From: Thamnaconus septentrionalis
Lineage: Eukaryota; Chordata; Actinopteri; Tetraodontiformes; Monacanthidae
Direction of reading: 5' to 3'
NCBI GenBank assembly: GCA_009823395.1
Contig: CM020511.1
Location: 19,155,001 to 19,219,000 of the forward strand
DNA length: 64,000 nt
This document shows positions 1 through 10,589 of this stretch, one piece after another. The translations under genes and the position numbers were made by a program. Below the pieces are notes generated by a model. It was not told where the DNA came from and did not search any database. It saw only the letters and a program-made list of their open reading frames with translations. Position 1 is the first letter of the stretch. Each line of letters begins with the position of its first letter.

Positions 1-59
1 GTATTTGTTCTTCGTTACTTCCCACCTCTGACAATAAAAGACAGCCTGCATCAAAATGG

Positions 60-600
60 CGCAACCAACAACACCTCGCTTGCCCTCTTCTTCTTCTATT
101 TCTTTTTTCCCGGCTGCGGAGAGACGAGGAGTCGTTGGACGGCGATGAGGTTTTTGACTGCCAAAGGGATTAGCGATGTAAGCTCGCCGTGCGTGTGACA
201 TTGAGGGAGCGGTTTGGCGTCGACCCTCTTTTGTACCGTCGAGTGGCGCAACGTTGCTGCTGTTTACTGAGGAAGAGAGGGAGCGAGAGAGCGCCGCCGC
301 CGCCGCCACCTCGCCGGATTAGAGGCCGAGGCCACGAGCGACCGGAGCTCCTCTATTAAAAGGCTCCGTCTGCCTGCGCTAATTCAATCGCGCCGGCGCA
401 TCTCCTTTCTCCCGCACTGTTTGTCCTGTCGTCGGAGTCATCGACTCCTCCTCATAAGCCAATTATAAACCTCCTCCGCCTCCTCTCTGGCAGGAGCCGC
501 TCATCGGTGCAACTCTCTGACTCACCTTCCAGCCGTGACTATTTGTTTCTGGGAGAGGACGCAAAGGAGTTAGCGCGGGGAGAGCGGCGTCCCGCTGCGA
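60..600. promoter_or_regulatory. CpG-dense patch inside intron 3 (candidate regulatory or alternative promoter)
   Basis: CpG dinucleotides are dense from about 90 to 600, including a run of GCC units near 292-310, in contrast to the AT-rich flanks. On the plus strand there is a TATTAAAAGG string at about 353-362. On the minus strand there is a perfect-looking splice donor, GGAAG followed by gtgagt, at about 530-520. No long open frame accompanies either. It could be an internal promoter, a noncoding RNA exon or simply a GC-rich enhancer; the sequence alone does not decide. Confidence 0.3.
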
Positions 601-1124
601 ACCCAACATAGCTTCGGTTATATATAATCACAAAAAGAAAGAGGGAAAGAATCAAACGAAAATGTGAAATGGTGAATGTGAAAGGGGGAGGGGCTCCACA
701 AAAACCTTGAGAGGGCGCTAACGGGACGATGTCAATGCAGGTAAAGTGTGAGGGACAACAATCGTAGCGCTTGGCCAACCCGCAGTCCTAGGATGTTTGG
801 GTTAATTGACCGCGGGCTTTAACTAAAGCCAATTGGAGGCAGGGAAAAGCCTTTGAATGCAGTTTTAATGAGCTTTCAATGAGAAAATAGTCTAAGGAAA
901 CTGCTGACACTGCAGCTAACGCCGCCGTCCTTTTCAAATCATCAGCATCTTTCTGTTTTTTGTCAAAAAAAAAAAAGAAAGACGTGCCAGATGCTGACTT
1001 CAAAAGAAAAGAAAGAAAACCTTGCTGTCATTCTGCCTTTTCAAATCGGTTCAACACGACTGATCGCTTTTGTCATCGCCAATCTATTTTGTGAATATGG
1101 GTCCATTTTAACTGTGCAAACTGT

Positions 1125-1342
1125 AGCTTTGTTTCCATTACCCCAAAAATTGAGCAAAATCTAAATAGAGCAATAAAAAAAACTGGTCATGGAAACACCT
1201 AACTTACCTAACACGTAATTATCGACGAATATGGCTTATGCGTTTCGCACCATTCAATGGAAACATCTGCAAATCGTAATTGTACTAGAAATTTCAGTAA
1301 TGTCACTTTTAATTTGTGAAAAACAGTCACGGAAACGCAGAT
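1125..1342 (-). mobile_element. MITE family A, copy 1 (reverse orientation)
   Basis: The left edge reads AGCTTTGTTTCCATTACCCC and the right edge CACGGAAACGCAGA, forming imperfect terminal inverted repeats. Compared with the other copies (2131-2395, 19078-19466, 25915-26311) this one lies in the opposite orientation: its left end corresponds to the right ends of the others. Internal pieces such as CCATTCAATGG are shared in reverse with copy 2. No coding capacity. No target duplication is clear. Confidence 0.6.
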
Positions 1343-1513
1343 TGTGATAGCCGACGTCTTGTAGGGTGCAAAAATATAAAGCATCAACAAAAGAAATTAC
1401 CCCAAAGAAAACAGTCTGGAATTAGTAACGCTGACATGCAGTTAAACGACATGGTGAAGTGTGTCCATGTAGTATAGCCATAGCTAGCTGGCAAAGACAG
1501 CATCTTGTTGAGG

Positions 1514-1516
<3 letters not shown>

Positions 1517-1548
<32 letters not shown>
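1517..1548. repeat. (GT)16 microsatellite
   Basis: Uninterrupted GT dinucleotides. Confidence 0.97.
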
Positions 1549-1550
<2 letters not shown>

Positions 1551-1843
1551 GCACCCCTGAGTTGACACATTGTGTTTGCTCTTGTTAATAAAGTTTACTT
1601 TGTTTTCAGATTAGCCGATGTTGATGTGCTGCGTCGCTCTGCCTCTGGCGCCCAGTGTGTGCGCGCCGAGTGTCGGGGCCACTATTGACACAGTGAAGGT
1701 CAGATATTGCTGGGCCACAGTGAATTTAATTAAGTCAGGGAGATTGACACTTCTTGATAAAACGCACACTACTCAACTTAATTACTTTCTGACAGTGGTG
1801 CACAGTTAGCAAAAAAAAAAAAGGAAGCTAGAAATGGATTAAT

Positions 1844-1900
1844 GGACTGATATTGCTCGAGTCCCGCACACAAGAGCAAGAGGTCAATCAATATCAGTCC
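1844..1900. repeat. 12-bp perfect inverted repeat with 33-nt spacer
   Basis: GGACTGATATTG at 1844-1855 is perfectly complementary to CAATATCAGTCC at 1889-1900. The RNA of either strand could fold into a hairpin, but pairing does not extend cleanly into the spacer, so a microRNA precursor is not supported. Confidence 0.6.
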
Positions 1901-2130
1901 GTCATCAGTAGGTTATAATAAGTCAAGCAAATTTTTCGATAGGTGGAATCAACCAGGTACGACCACCAGAGGCCCAGTTGTGGCCCTGGAGCGATTAACG
2001 CAATCCGCATTCACAAGGGAATCGATGTTAATTAAACAGCGAACGCCGGCAATTAACACCAGATTTACCTCCGAGCTAGAATGAGCGTTGATCACCGCGG
2101 CCCCATGTTACATTCTTCAGCATAAACATT

Positions 2131-2395
2131 AGCTGTGTTTCCATTACAGTTTGTCGCAAAAAAGGCGATACTTCTAAAATTTTAACAAAACAATGTGCTG
2201 ATGTTTCCATTGAATGGTGTGAAGCGCATAAGCCTTAATTCTCGTCAAATCTCGTCCCGCGAGATCCCACTTTGAGGAGGACGGAGCCTGTTAGCCATAT
2301 TTGAGAAGTTTTTCCAAGTTTAGGTGTTTCCATAACCAGTTTTGTATTGCGATATTTAGGTTTTACCCAATTCTAGGGGTAACGGAAACACAGCT
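2131..2395 (+). mobile_element. MITE family A, copy 2
   Basis: Terminal inverted repeats AGCTGTGTTTCCATTAC at 2131-2147 and GTAACGGAAACACAGCT at 2379-2395 differ at one position over 17 bases. The inside shares with the other copies the stretches around 'gccatatttgagaagttttt' and 'caattctagggg'-like sequence before the right end. There is no open frame for a transposase, so this is a nonautonomous DNA transposon. It ends 73 bp from the 3' edge of exon 3, within intron 3. Confidence 0.75.
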
Positions 2396-2468
2396 AGTGT
2401 CTGCGGATAGTCGACTCGTAACACCATGTCATTGAAAAACAAAAAGTAAAACAAAACTAAACTGGTAC

Positions 2469-2740
2469 CTGGTACTCGTTGGGCCAGAAGGTGCTGACGG
2501 CCAGCTCCACCTGGTGCCACTGCTTGGCGTGAGAGCCGGACGTGTTCCACACGGGGACGCCCAGAGGACCGCCGTTGACCCGCACGTACGCCCGCAGGGC
2601 CCCCGGGCTGTGGCCGTCGCGGCTGTACAGGAAGTAGCTGAACTGGACGCAGTGGGTGTCGTTCTCGCTGAGCGTCTGCAGCAGCAGCTGAGCCCGGTGA
2701 CCCGCGGCATGCTGGGAGGAGTTCACCAGCATGTAGGATC
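2469..2740 (-). CDS. ptpru: Exon 3 of ptpru-like receptor tyrosine phosphatase (MAM domain, central part)
   Basis: This exon encodes 90 full codons plus two leading bases of the extracellular MAM domain of a type IIb receptor protein tyrosine phosphatase, a cell-surface adhesion receptor whose MAM domain supports homophilic contacts in this family. The peptide starts [14 protein letters not shown], contains [20 protein letters not shown], and ends [18 protein letters not shown] (here [14 protein letters not shown]). This is the MAM signature, with a conserved cysteine in NDTHC and N-glycosylation sequons NSS, NDT and NTS. The acceptor on the minus strand is a long pyrimidine tract ending cttcttgcag before GATCC. 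The donor is CAG followed by gtaccagt. The exon enters in phase 1 (codon GGA shared with exon 2) and leaves in phase 0. Its 272 bp agrees with my memory of the matching exon in the family. PTPRU is preferred over PTPRT, K and M because the [19 protein letters not shown] stretch reads as human PTPRU. Which teleost copy (a or b) cannot be told. Confidence 0.93.
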
Positions 2741-2790
2741 CTGCAAGAAGAGAGAGAGGGAGAGAAAGAGGAGGGGAAATTAATCGCTTA
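2741..2790 (-). other. ptpru: Splice acceptor and polypyrimidine tract of exon 3
   Basis: Read on the minus strand, an almost pure C/T tract of about 40 bases precedes the acceptor cttcttgcag. It is a strong acceptor and fixes the exon start at 2740. Confidence 0.85.
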
Positions 2791-3304
2791 TGTTCATTAC
2801 TCCGCCGGGACGTGAGAGGCGGTGAAGTATTTAAAACGTGAATATGGATGTGAAACGCCTGCAGTGCCGCTTCATTTTGAGAACTTGACAAATATTCCGC
2901 TGCCATCTGGCGAGGGCCACTGAGTCAGTCAGAAATTCCAATATTGTTTCGAAAACTGCGGAAGCCGGCATAACCTGTTTACAAAGCATTAATATCAGAC
3001 AGTGGCCGTGACAGAGGACACTTTTTTTTTTTTCTCAACGTGAGCGTCTCTGACGAACAGTTTCGCCCCTGTCTCGATTTATGCATAACTGTCGGATGTT
3101 TGTTTCCGAGCGAGGCAAAAAAATAAAAAATAAAAGATTTAAGAACAGAAGCCTCACGCGGAGACGGCAAATGTGTCACAGAAAAGCAAATCAAAATTCA
3201 TTAAAAACAGGAGGAGGGAAAATAAGTGTAGCTGAATAAAAAATGACGCAAATCAAAACCGTTTTTTTGTGACGTGGTAGAGAGACAAGATTTCTAGCAA
3301 GGTG

Positions 3305-3327
3305 GAGAGAGAGAGAGAGAGAGAGAG
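3305..3327. repeat. (GA)n microsatellite
   Basis: About eleven GA units. Confidence 0.95.
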
Positions 3328-3599
3328 TGAGGAAGCCAGATTCATCCTCCTTCCAAAGCCCTCTTCTAATGAGGATAACCCAACTAACCCCATTGCCCTT
3401 TGCCAAGTGTCTGTCCTGCCTCGTGTCTGCGCCCGCTAACCTGATTAGCGGCGCAGCGTTTGGAGACCTTCCTGTGTTCACTGCCATTTATTTTTTTTTA
3501 AGGACTCGATGGCAAATATTGCACTAATGGTTTTGCTTATCCTTGCCTCTGCACAACTGACTGCCTTTTGCAAATGTTGCTCTTGTGACTTTCAAATCA

Positions 3600-3899
3600 C
3601 TTAATGGTCCAGTGTGTAATAGTTGGCATGATTTATGATTTTTATATTGGTAAAAGCTTAACATACTGCCCATAAATACATTAATAAAAGGGCATGGTCA
3701 CAGTACTTTCAGGCCCTTAAAACAGTCCTCATATAAATACAAATATTGACAGAGCAAAGAGGTTCTTCCTCCTAGTTAGCTGCCATCTTGTGGCGCCATT
3801 TTCTAAGGGAGCCCATCTGACAGTGGCCTAAATATGAAACGTGCTGTCATGCGGGCTTCCTTAAATACTGGGCGTCCTTCAAAATTCTGGACCTTTAAG
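3600..3899. mobile_element. Probable MITE with CTTAA(T/A)GGTCCAG ends
   Basis: The left end CTTAATGGTCCAG (3600-3612) and the right end CTGGACCTTTAAG (3887-3899) are inverted repeats of 13 bases with one mismatch. The opening 'ggtccagtgtgtaat' resembles a common fish dispersed repeat that I recall as beginning and ending with 'cagtgtgtaa' and 'cacactgga'. The 300-bp body has no coding capacity. Family name not assigned. Confidence 0.6.
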
Positions 3900-3969
3900 A
3901 CTCCTAGTTGTGATTGTTTGTTTGTTGTTTTTTTAGTGCTGCAACAGACGAATTTCTCAATTTGGGATC

Positions 3970-3971
<2 letters not shown>

Positions 3972-4019
<48 letters not shown>
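3972..4019. repeat. (TATC)12 microsatellite
   Basis: Twelve tetranucleotide units, followed by a few ATCC units. Confidence 0.97.
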
Positions 4020-4233
4020 CATCCATCATCATTGTCTTTGTGCTCCAGTGTCTCTGTGTCCCTGGTCAACTAACGACCCCCAGGGAGCTGAGCAGACAGT
4101 TGCTGCCTCGGCGCCGATCGTCCTCCAGACATCTATTTCTCTGCTGGCTTATAATAGCAGTGTGCACCTCCCAGGTTGCCAGACGCAGAGTCCTCTTACG
4201 ACCCTCTGTGCTCTGACTGGCACACGGCACACG

Positions 4234-4235
<2 letters not shown>

Positions 4236-4268
<33 letters not shown>
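4236..4268. repeat. (CA)16 microsatellite
   Basis: Uninterrupted CA dinucleotides. Confidence 0.97.
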
Positions 4269-4271
<3 letters not shown>

Positions 4272-4580
4272 CACACACGTATGGATGTGAAGCTCATATT
4301 CTCCCCTGACTGAATAGAATAAAAGCCCAGTGAGAACAATTGTGGATTTAAAGGCCGACGTTAAACATAATGAGACTGAAATTCACGAGGTTTCAAGCCA
4401 CAGCAATTAAGGCCCATTAAACAGGAGCGAGGGAGAAGCCGGGACGGTCAATACCTGAGGGCCTGGATCAGCCTTTAGTGTCGGGCCCATTGCCCTCCGC
4501 AGCCCTGATTTGTGTCCCGTCCAGGACCGAGGATCTTAGCGCCCTCCAGTCACTTCGCTTAATTAGATCTTTCGCAAACC

Positions 4581-4582
<2 letters not shown>

Positions 4583-4611
<29 letters not shown>
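4583..4611. repeat. (CA)14 microsatellite
   Basis: Uninterrupted CA dinucleotides; they create the HTHTHT and CVCVCV runs of spurious open frames on both strands. Confidence 0.97.
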
Positions 4612-4619
4612 CGCCGCAG

Positions 4620-7308
4620 ACGACTCCTCAAATAACGGCGAAATGCACCTGAAGCCGTGCAGCCGCACCGCCGCCACTCTGGCCACGTGCCACCGTGTTT
4701 TATCGACGCGAACATTTTTCTGTTGACTTTGCACGTTTGCCGGCGCTTCACGCGGCCACACATGATGGGGTTGTTATTGGCCGTGCCTTAGCCTTTACAC
4801 AAATTTGAATTCAAATGCCAAGATGACGTGTGCAGTCAGATGTTTGACGAGGTTCCAGGCCAACGCAGCGGAGCGTCGTTTCAGGCCAACATTGTGAATG
4901 GAGGAGCCGAACTACACCCGTCCACAGGCGTTTGTTTTTCAACCAGATTCTGGAGGAGCCGCCTTGTGTCCACAGTATCAAACTCACGCCATGCAAAGCC
5001 ACACCTGGCTGACGCTGGTGTCACAAACGGTGAGGCATCAGCGCCGTCTGTGACATCACAAAGGGCTGTTTTCCAGAAAGTCACATTTTAACAAGTGAAA
5101 GAAGGACTTTTTCTGATTCTGTGGAGTTAGATCACCATTAGAGAACATTAGAGAAGTCGACGTTGCCCAAATTCAACTCAAATGAGGAAGAAAATAAATG
5201 TTCTCATTGAAGTCAACTTCAAGAAAATATTTGTCATCTCCAGAGTATAAAACAAGTCAACTAAGCCCATTTCTGGTTCCGTCGCAAAACCGAATACATT
5301 AAAAAAAAAAGTAATCCTTCTTCTTCTTCTTTTATGTGACTTGAGAGATATAAAGTAAGAATAAAGACAGCTGGCCAAATCATGGCTGAAGTCCACTCCA
5401 GAAAATGTAGCAGAGAAAGACGCTCGGCTCTCCCGAACAAGCAGGAGCAATAAAGAGGCAAGAAATAAAAGGTCAGGACGGGCTAAAACTGAATCCTTGA
5501 CAGAGCCAAGTGAGGCCATGAAGAGAAATCCTTGAATATTTTTTATTTTTTTGAAAAGAACTCCTCGAGTGGGCAGCTGTCATCAGCCGCGTGATTGAAG
5601 TCCCATTGCGATCATAACCTTCAGTTTGTCAGCGCTCAAACTTCCATCCAGCCACCCATGAGGGAGACTTTTTGCCATCTCTTTGTTCTTTACACCTGAA
5701 GCCTTTCCAGCCGTCAGCACTCATGTTTAACTGCGCTATTAAAGAGCTGGACAACCTGCCGGCCAATAGGAGGTTGAAATAGTCACTTGAGCATTAATGA
5801 CTTGCAGCGTCGCCAACCTCGGTGTGGATGTTTCCAATTCATATTCCGTTGACAGTGTTTAGTGAAAAGGGAAACGCTGTCCTTCACACAAAATTGTACG
5901 CAATTTGAGTCTGGAAGAGTCCAGTTAACGCCATGTTCTTCCATCCACCACAGGCGGCCTTGTGGACTGTTTGCAAGTTTGTTAGTTCACATTCTGAAGT
6001 AGCGCAACACACTTGTGTGCGATATTTGGACTCCGCTGACATCACCAACCTTCAGTCAGTTGAGCAAACACCACAGGAGCTGCATGGAAACATTTCATTG
6101 TAGTGTATTGAAAGTATTTCTTTGCATTCCCACACAGGGCCACGGTAGGATTCTGCTGCGTTGGCCCTACTGTGGCACTCCAGAACAGTCACAGGGAAAA
6201 TGCATTAAGTGTGTGACATTTCCACTGAGGGTGCAGTGTCCCTTTAATTCAGGTTAGCCACGGCACCTCAAGGCTGGGAGCTCTCAAGTCTTGACAGTTT
6301 GAACACATTTAACATATTTAACGTTTCAATCAGAGACGCGAGTGACAAACGTGCGTCCGGCCTCTGCTCGGGCCTTCAGGAACGACGTGCACGTCCGCAC
6401 GCTGGGGAGCTGCAGCGGGTCATTCGGCGAGGGCACGGCCCTGTGAAATCTGATAAAGCTCCATCCATCCACTGATGCACCTCCCAAGGGCATAAGAACA
6501 TCCATAACAAGATTAGTAGTGATCCAGCACATCATAATTCATGGGCAGCGCCGCCGGACAACAAGCCGGTCGCCAGGCTGTAGGTGACACCAACCGCGGA
6601 CAGTCGCAGGGAGGAAACAGAAGCAGGGAGGAAGAGCGACACAGGTGATGAAAACACACAAAGGGATTTTTGTCTGTGTGTGTGTGCGTGTGTCCGACAA
6701 AAGGAGGTGAAAGTTCAAGGCATCTCCAATAAACCAGCGCGAAGGAATCTCTGAAAGTACTGAACGCACCGATTGTGTCAGTGGTTTCAGTCGCGTCCTT
6801 GCTGACAGGCGGCGCCTGCGTCTGCTTTCCGAGTCCCTCATTTCACCCAGCGCCAGTAAATAGAGGGAGCCTTGAAGTGGGGGACGGGGGACGGCGGCGC
6901 TCAGTTCCGTCGGTCTCCAAAACTGTTTTGGTATCGCCGATGTGGAATTGTCGCGTCATGTGCTAAATGTGTTTCCTCGAGTCGTCTCTGCTTTTGAAGA
7001 AAAGCAGACAGAAGGACGTTAATGTGTTCGTCACACTGTGCTAAGAGGAGCGTTATTTTTCCTTTGATTGGTTTCTTTGTGTATTTTGCAAAATGCGAGA
7101 CAGCCCAGGTGTTTTCGCAAAGGAAGACTTGAGATAAATAATAAATCAAGAGAGAAGAAAATACATTTCCATGAAAGATGAAAGATTCCATAATCACGCG
7201 TAACACAAATAGCTGGAAATGAATAAATGAAGGCAGACAAACCGCAGTGACACCATTCCCCAAAAGCTTTTTGTAAATAAATACAGCAGTACATTTCTCT
7301 TTTTAAGC

Positions 7309-7310
<2 letters not shown>
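4620..7310. other. Intronic sequence without recognised feature
   Basis: Unique sequence of mixed composition. One minus-strand open frame at 5178-5519 begins like a signal peptide (MASLGSVKDS, then a leucine run), but it lies downstream of exon 2 and ends in low-complexity Lys/Arg and Phe runs. No exon, RNA gene or clear repeat was seen. Confidence 0.5.

Positions 7311-7313
<3 letters not shown>

Positions 7314-7341
<28 letters not shown>
7314..7341. repeat. (GA)14 microsatellite
   Basis: Uninterrupted GA dinucleotides. Confidence 0.96.
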
Positions 7342-7344
<3 letters not shown>

Positions 7345-9535
7345 CTCTCTTTACTCTGTTGATTCAAACAAACCCAGAAAGCCTGCGCCTGGTTCCAATT
7401 TGATTAGTTGTGTAATGAGTTTTTTTTTGTTTGTTTTTTTCCAAAATTACATTATTTCGTCCTTATTCTGCAGCTGTCAAAAACTCTTCTGATAGCTTGG
7501 GAAACTTTCCTTCGCTGCTTGGTATGTACATCGATAGATAAACAGCGTAGATAACTGCAAAAACAACCAGCCGCCAAGTTCAGCCACATAGTGACGCCTT
7601 CAAGCCGACATTGTTCAAACGCGAAAAAGTCCACATAAGGTAGATGCCGTGTGACCACTGCGACAGATTTTCAACTTGGTCAATTCTGTAAGAATGAAAC
7701 CGAACTGTATTCCAACCCAATCCGATTCTTCGTTGAACCAGTCAAGACCAAGAACTTCTTGGAAAACCCTGGCGCAAAAGAAGAGCCGCACAGAAACACA
7801 GGAACAGGGTGAAGAAGTGGAGCCGGCGGAGCTTCCAGGCCAGCAGCTCCGAGGCCGCCGCCAACTGAAGGACGTCCCAGCTGCCGGCCGTCCACAACCT
7901 CATTAAGGCGACTCGTCTTCGTCGTGTACTGCTTAATCTCAGTCGTATTTGTTCTCTCACATCGCCGTCGTTTGTCATTATCGCTTCTCCCCCTTCACCC
8001 CCACCAGCCCCACCACCCACGTTCAGACAATCCAGAGCCGAGTTGCTTCTGCTAAAGACATTTCTGTCCTTTGGAACCATCTAGTGGTTGGATTTTTTTT
8101 ATTTTATTTTCCTAAATTGACCAAAGATCCATTTTGAAATTCCATCTCTTCTCATGCGTTTCTAAATGTTAATAATTTAACACTATTCAGTCGATGGACT
8201 TTTTCCATCTGCTCGACCAGTGCAGCACTGAAAGCGTAGCTAATGGCCTAAATAGTATTACTAGCTCAAATCTAAAAACAGAGCAGAAGGCAGCCCAAAG
8301 AGGTTTTTTTTCCTTTACGAGAGTGAGTTTTGCCACCAGGCACACTTAACATTTTTTTTTTTTCGCCAACTGCTTCCTTTTGTCTCCTCTCTGAATGCGT
8401 CTCCCACTGTTTCTGCTCTTGATGCGTTTATAGGCCATGAGGGCTTTTCTTCAACCTTCAACCTAGTCAAGCCCGCCTGCATTATCACTTCAAATCCACC
8501 CAAGTCCAAACAACATCCAAGGCGCCACGACGGAGGAGACACCCAACAGGGTGCTCTGAATGTCTCCCTGGTCTCACCCTTGAAGTAATTGCGCAGCCGC
8601 AAACGCACGTCTGATAAAAGCCCCTCTCCTGGCCACAGATCTTATCACCTTCATCTCATCGTACTATTATCGTGATTGTGTTCAAATGAACCAGCTGCAA
8701 GTTCAGTAAAAACAGTACGTCCTACCTCTTATTTCCCGCTACACTTCATGGTTGAAATGACGCATTACAGTATTTTTTTCTGAGCTCATAACTCAAGCTT
8801 TATCTTCCAATTCTATTGTTTGTCTCTCAATAAAACATTTCTCTGTGTCGTACCAGACGTCTATTTCCTGCAGGGCTGCAGAGAGAATAAACAGCGCAGA
8901 AAGATGTTTAATACCGGATCTTTCTCTAATTGTTTTACCTGGGGAGCGAGGCAAACAGGCACACTTTACCAGCCTTGATGTGAGCTGTTGCAGCAGCACA
9001 CAGCTAAATAAAACCACCGCTACATGAAAGCCGAGGCTTCAGGCAACAGCACATCCAGTTTAAGTCACACTTCACCTCGGTTTCTCCGGACGTGCACATT
9101 CCCGTTTCTGCTGAGTCCAGCGGAGAAGAGCCAGGCCAGCACATCTAGCTCCCCCCACCCCTCCCACCCCAATGCCCCTCCAAACGCCCCCCCTCTCCTC
9201 CCCTCCTCTGAGGACGATCCGCTGCTCTCAGAGAAGCAGGCGAGTGAAAGCGAGACGGCCGAGGGCTCGACGTTCAGGGAGGGAAACATGAAAAACGCCG
9301 GCTGCTATTTGACGCGGTGGCCGACGCCTCGCAGCACTTGAGGGGGATAAAGGCCACGTCAGCAAGTGTTGCTGTCTCTCTGCCTTCAGATGGAGGAGTG
9401 GAGGGGGGGGACCTCTCAGGAGTCTGCTGCTGTGACCTTTCCAGTCGTCCTCCAGGCAGTTCAGGATCAACTGGCAGAGCTGCCCGGGAGGACGCGGCTG
9501 AGTGGACGTGTGGAAATAGAGAGAAATGGAAAAGA
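7342..9535. other. Intronic sequence without recognised feature
   Basis: Unique sequence with moderate CpG content around 7760-7930 and 9040-9300. No exon or named repeat recognised. Confidence 0.45.
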
Positions 9536-9539
9536 AAAA

Positions 9540-9558
9540 AATATATATATATATATAT
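9540..9558. repeat. Short (AT)n repeat
   Basis: About nine AT units, followed by GGAATACA. Confidence 0.9.
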
Positions 9559-9559
9559 G

Positions 9560-10560
9560 GAATACATCCTTTCTGTATGTCTTTGTCCTGATGTGTCAAA
9601 AAGGTTATTTGCCCCCTGAGTCAGTGACTGCAGAGGAAAAGCAACAACTGTGGAATATTTGTCTACCTTAAAACTCATCTTATTATCAGTGTGTACTACC
9701 AAATGATCTAATAAGATACTTCTTAGTTTATTAACTAGTAGTAGTCCATTCTTCAACATTATATCACTGTAATACATCTGAACTTCTAAGTCATGGTTTT
9801 CACAAGACAGCGAAGGCAACCATCCAACTTGTCATGCGGACTAAGAGTTGGTTTGAAACCAACGCAGACAAGAAAGACACACTGAACAAAAACAAAATAA
9901 AACATTTGCCTGCAGGCATGGGCACACGCGCATTCCCTCAACCTGCAGCCTGACAGGCAGGAGAGTTAGTCAGGAAGTCTTGACCGTGAGCAGCTCATTA
10001 TAAAAAGATCAGTTCGGCCTCGAGCACCACAGCAACTTTCAGAACAGTCCGAGAAGTTCACAATTCACAAGATCCTGCGGTGGCCACACCTGAACGTGTT
10101 AAACATGAACACACTCATCACATCAGGCATCTGCATTGTTTTGCCAATTACTTCCTTACACACAACAAAACTTTCCCCTTTTTTATGCAGGCAGCAAAGA
10201 ATCCGCCCCGCCGACCTTCAGGCCTCTAAAGGTTGCTGTGGGATTTAATCAAGCATGTTCTGGGGCTACAACCTCCATCAAAGACAGACAAACTAGAGGC
10301 CCCCGTCTGCTTACCAATGAGCCGTGCGTTCACATTAGCCGAATGGTCAAAGTGCAAACCCACACTGCTGTTCTGCCAATTGAACAAGTCGGTGAGGCCC
10401 TCCAGGCCAACAGGAAGCAGCGTGTAGCTGATTATAAATTAATGCAGGACAATCAAAGGGAAGCGTGAGTTTGATGCTGCGTTAGTTGCCTCGACAGTGT
10501 AATCACCGCTGCATCATTACCTCTCAATTGCACAATTCCTTCATCTCCTCGTGGTTTATA
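9560..10560. other. Intronic sequence without recognised feature
   Basis: AT-rich unique sequence; nothing recognised. Confidence 0.45.
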
Positions 10561-10562
10561 TT

Positions 10563-10582
10563 TGTGTGTGTGTGTGTGTGTG
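10563..10582. repeat. (TG)10 microsatellite
   Basis: Ten TG units. Confidence 0.95.
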
Positions 10583-10589
10583 CTGCAAG

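Larger units (their letters stand above)
1..2468 (-). other. ptpru: Intron 3 (5' part) of ptpru, running out of the window
   Basis: The intron starts at the donor gtaccagt (2468-2461) and continues beyond position 1. The next exon, which should begin with the valine after STFWPNEYQ and carry the rest of the MAM domain, is not visible here. The stretch holds two copies of an inverted-repeat MITE (1125-1342 and 2131-2395), a GT microsatellite, a 12-bp inverted repeat at 1844-1900 and a CpG-dense patch at about 60-600. Short open frames in it have no recognisable domain. Confidence 0.8.

Noticed and set aside
2469..2740. Assignment to PTPRT, PTPRK or PTPRM
   Set aside because: As I recall them, those paralogs have NDTHCIDFxY and different following residues; [20 protein letters not shown] is the PTPRU form. 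A database search would settle it.
2514..2783. Plus-strand open frame opposite exon 3
   Set aside because: It is the antisense shadow of the MAM exon.
2457..2906. Minus-strand open frame extending exon 3 upstream to a methionine (starting [14 protein letters not shown])
   Set aside because: The part above 2740 is intron: a strong acceptor with a long pyrimidine tract ends at 2741, and the residues before GSYM do not resemble the MAM domain, whereas exon 2 supplies the expected sequence in phase.
5178..5519. Minus-strand signal-peptide-like start (MASLGSVKDS, leucine run) as an exon
   Set aside because: It lies in intron 2, downstream of exon 2, and has no domain; the hydrophobic run is chance.
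9274..9819. 181-codon minus-strand open frame
   Set aside because: Contains an Ile-Tyr run from the AT repeat; no domain.
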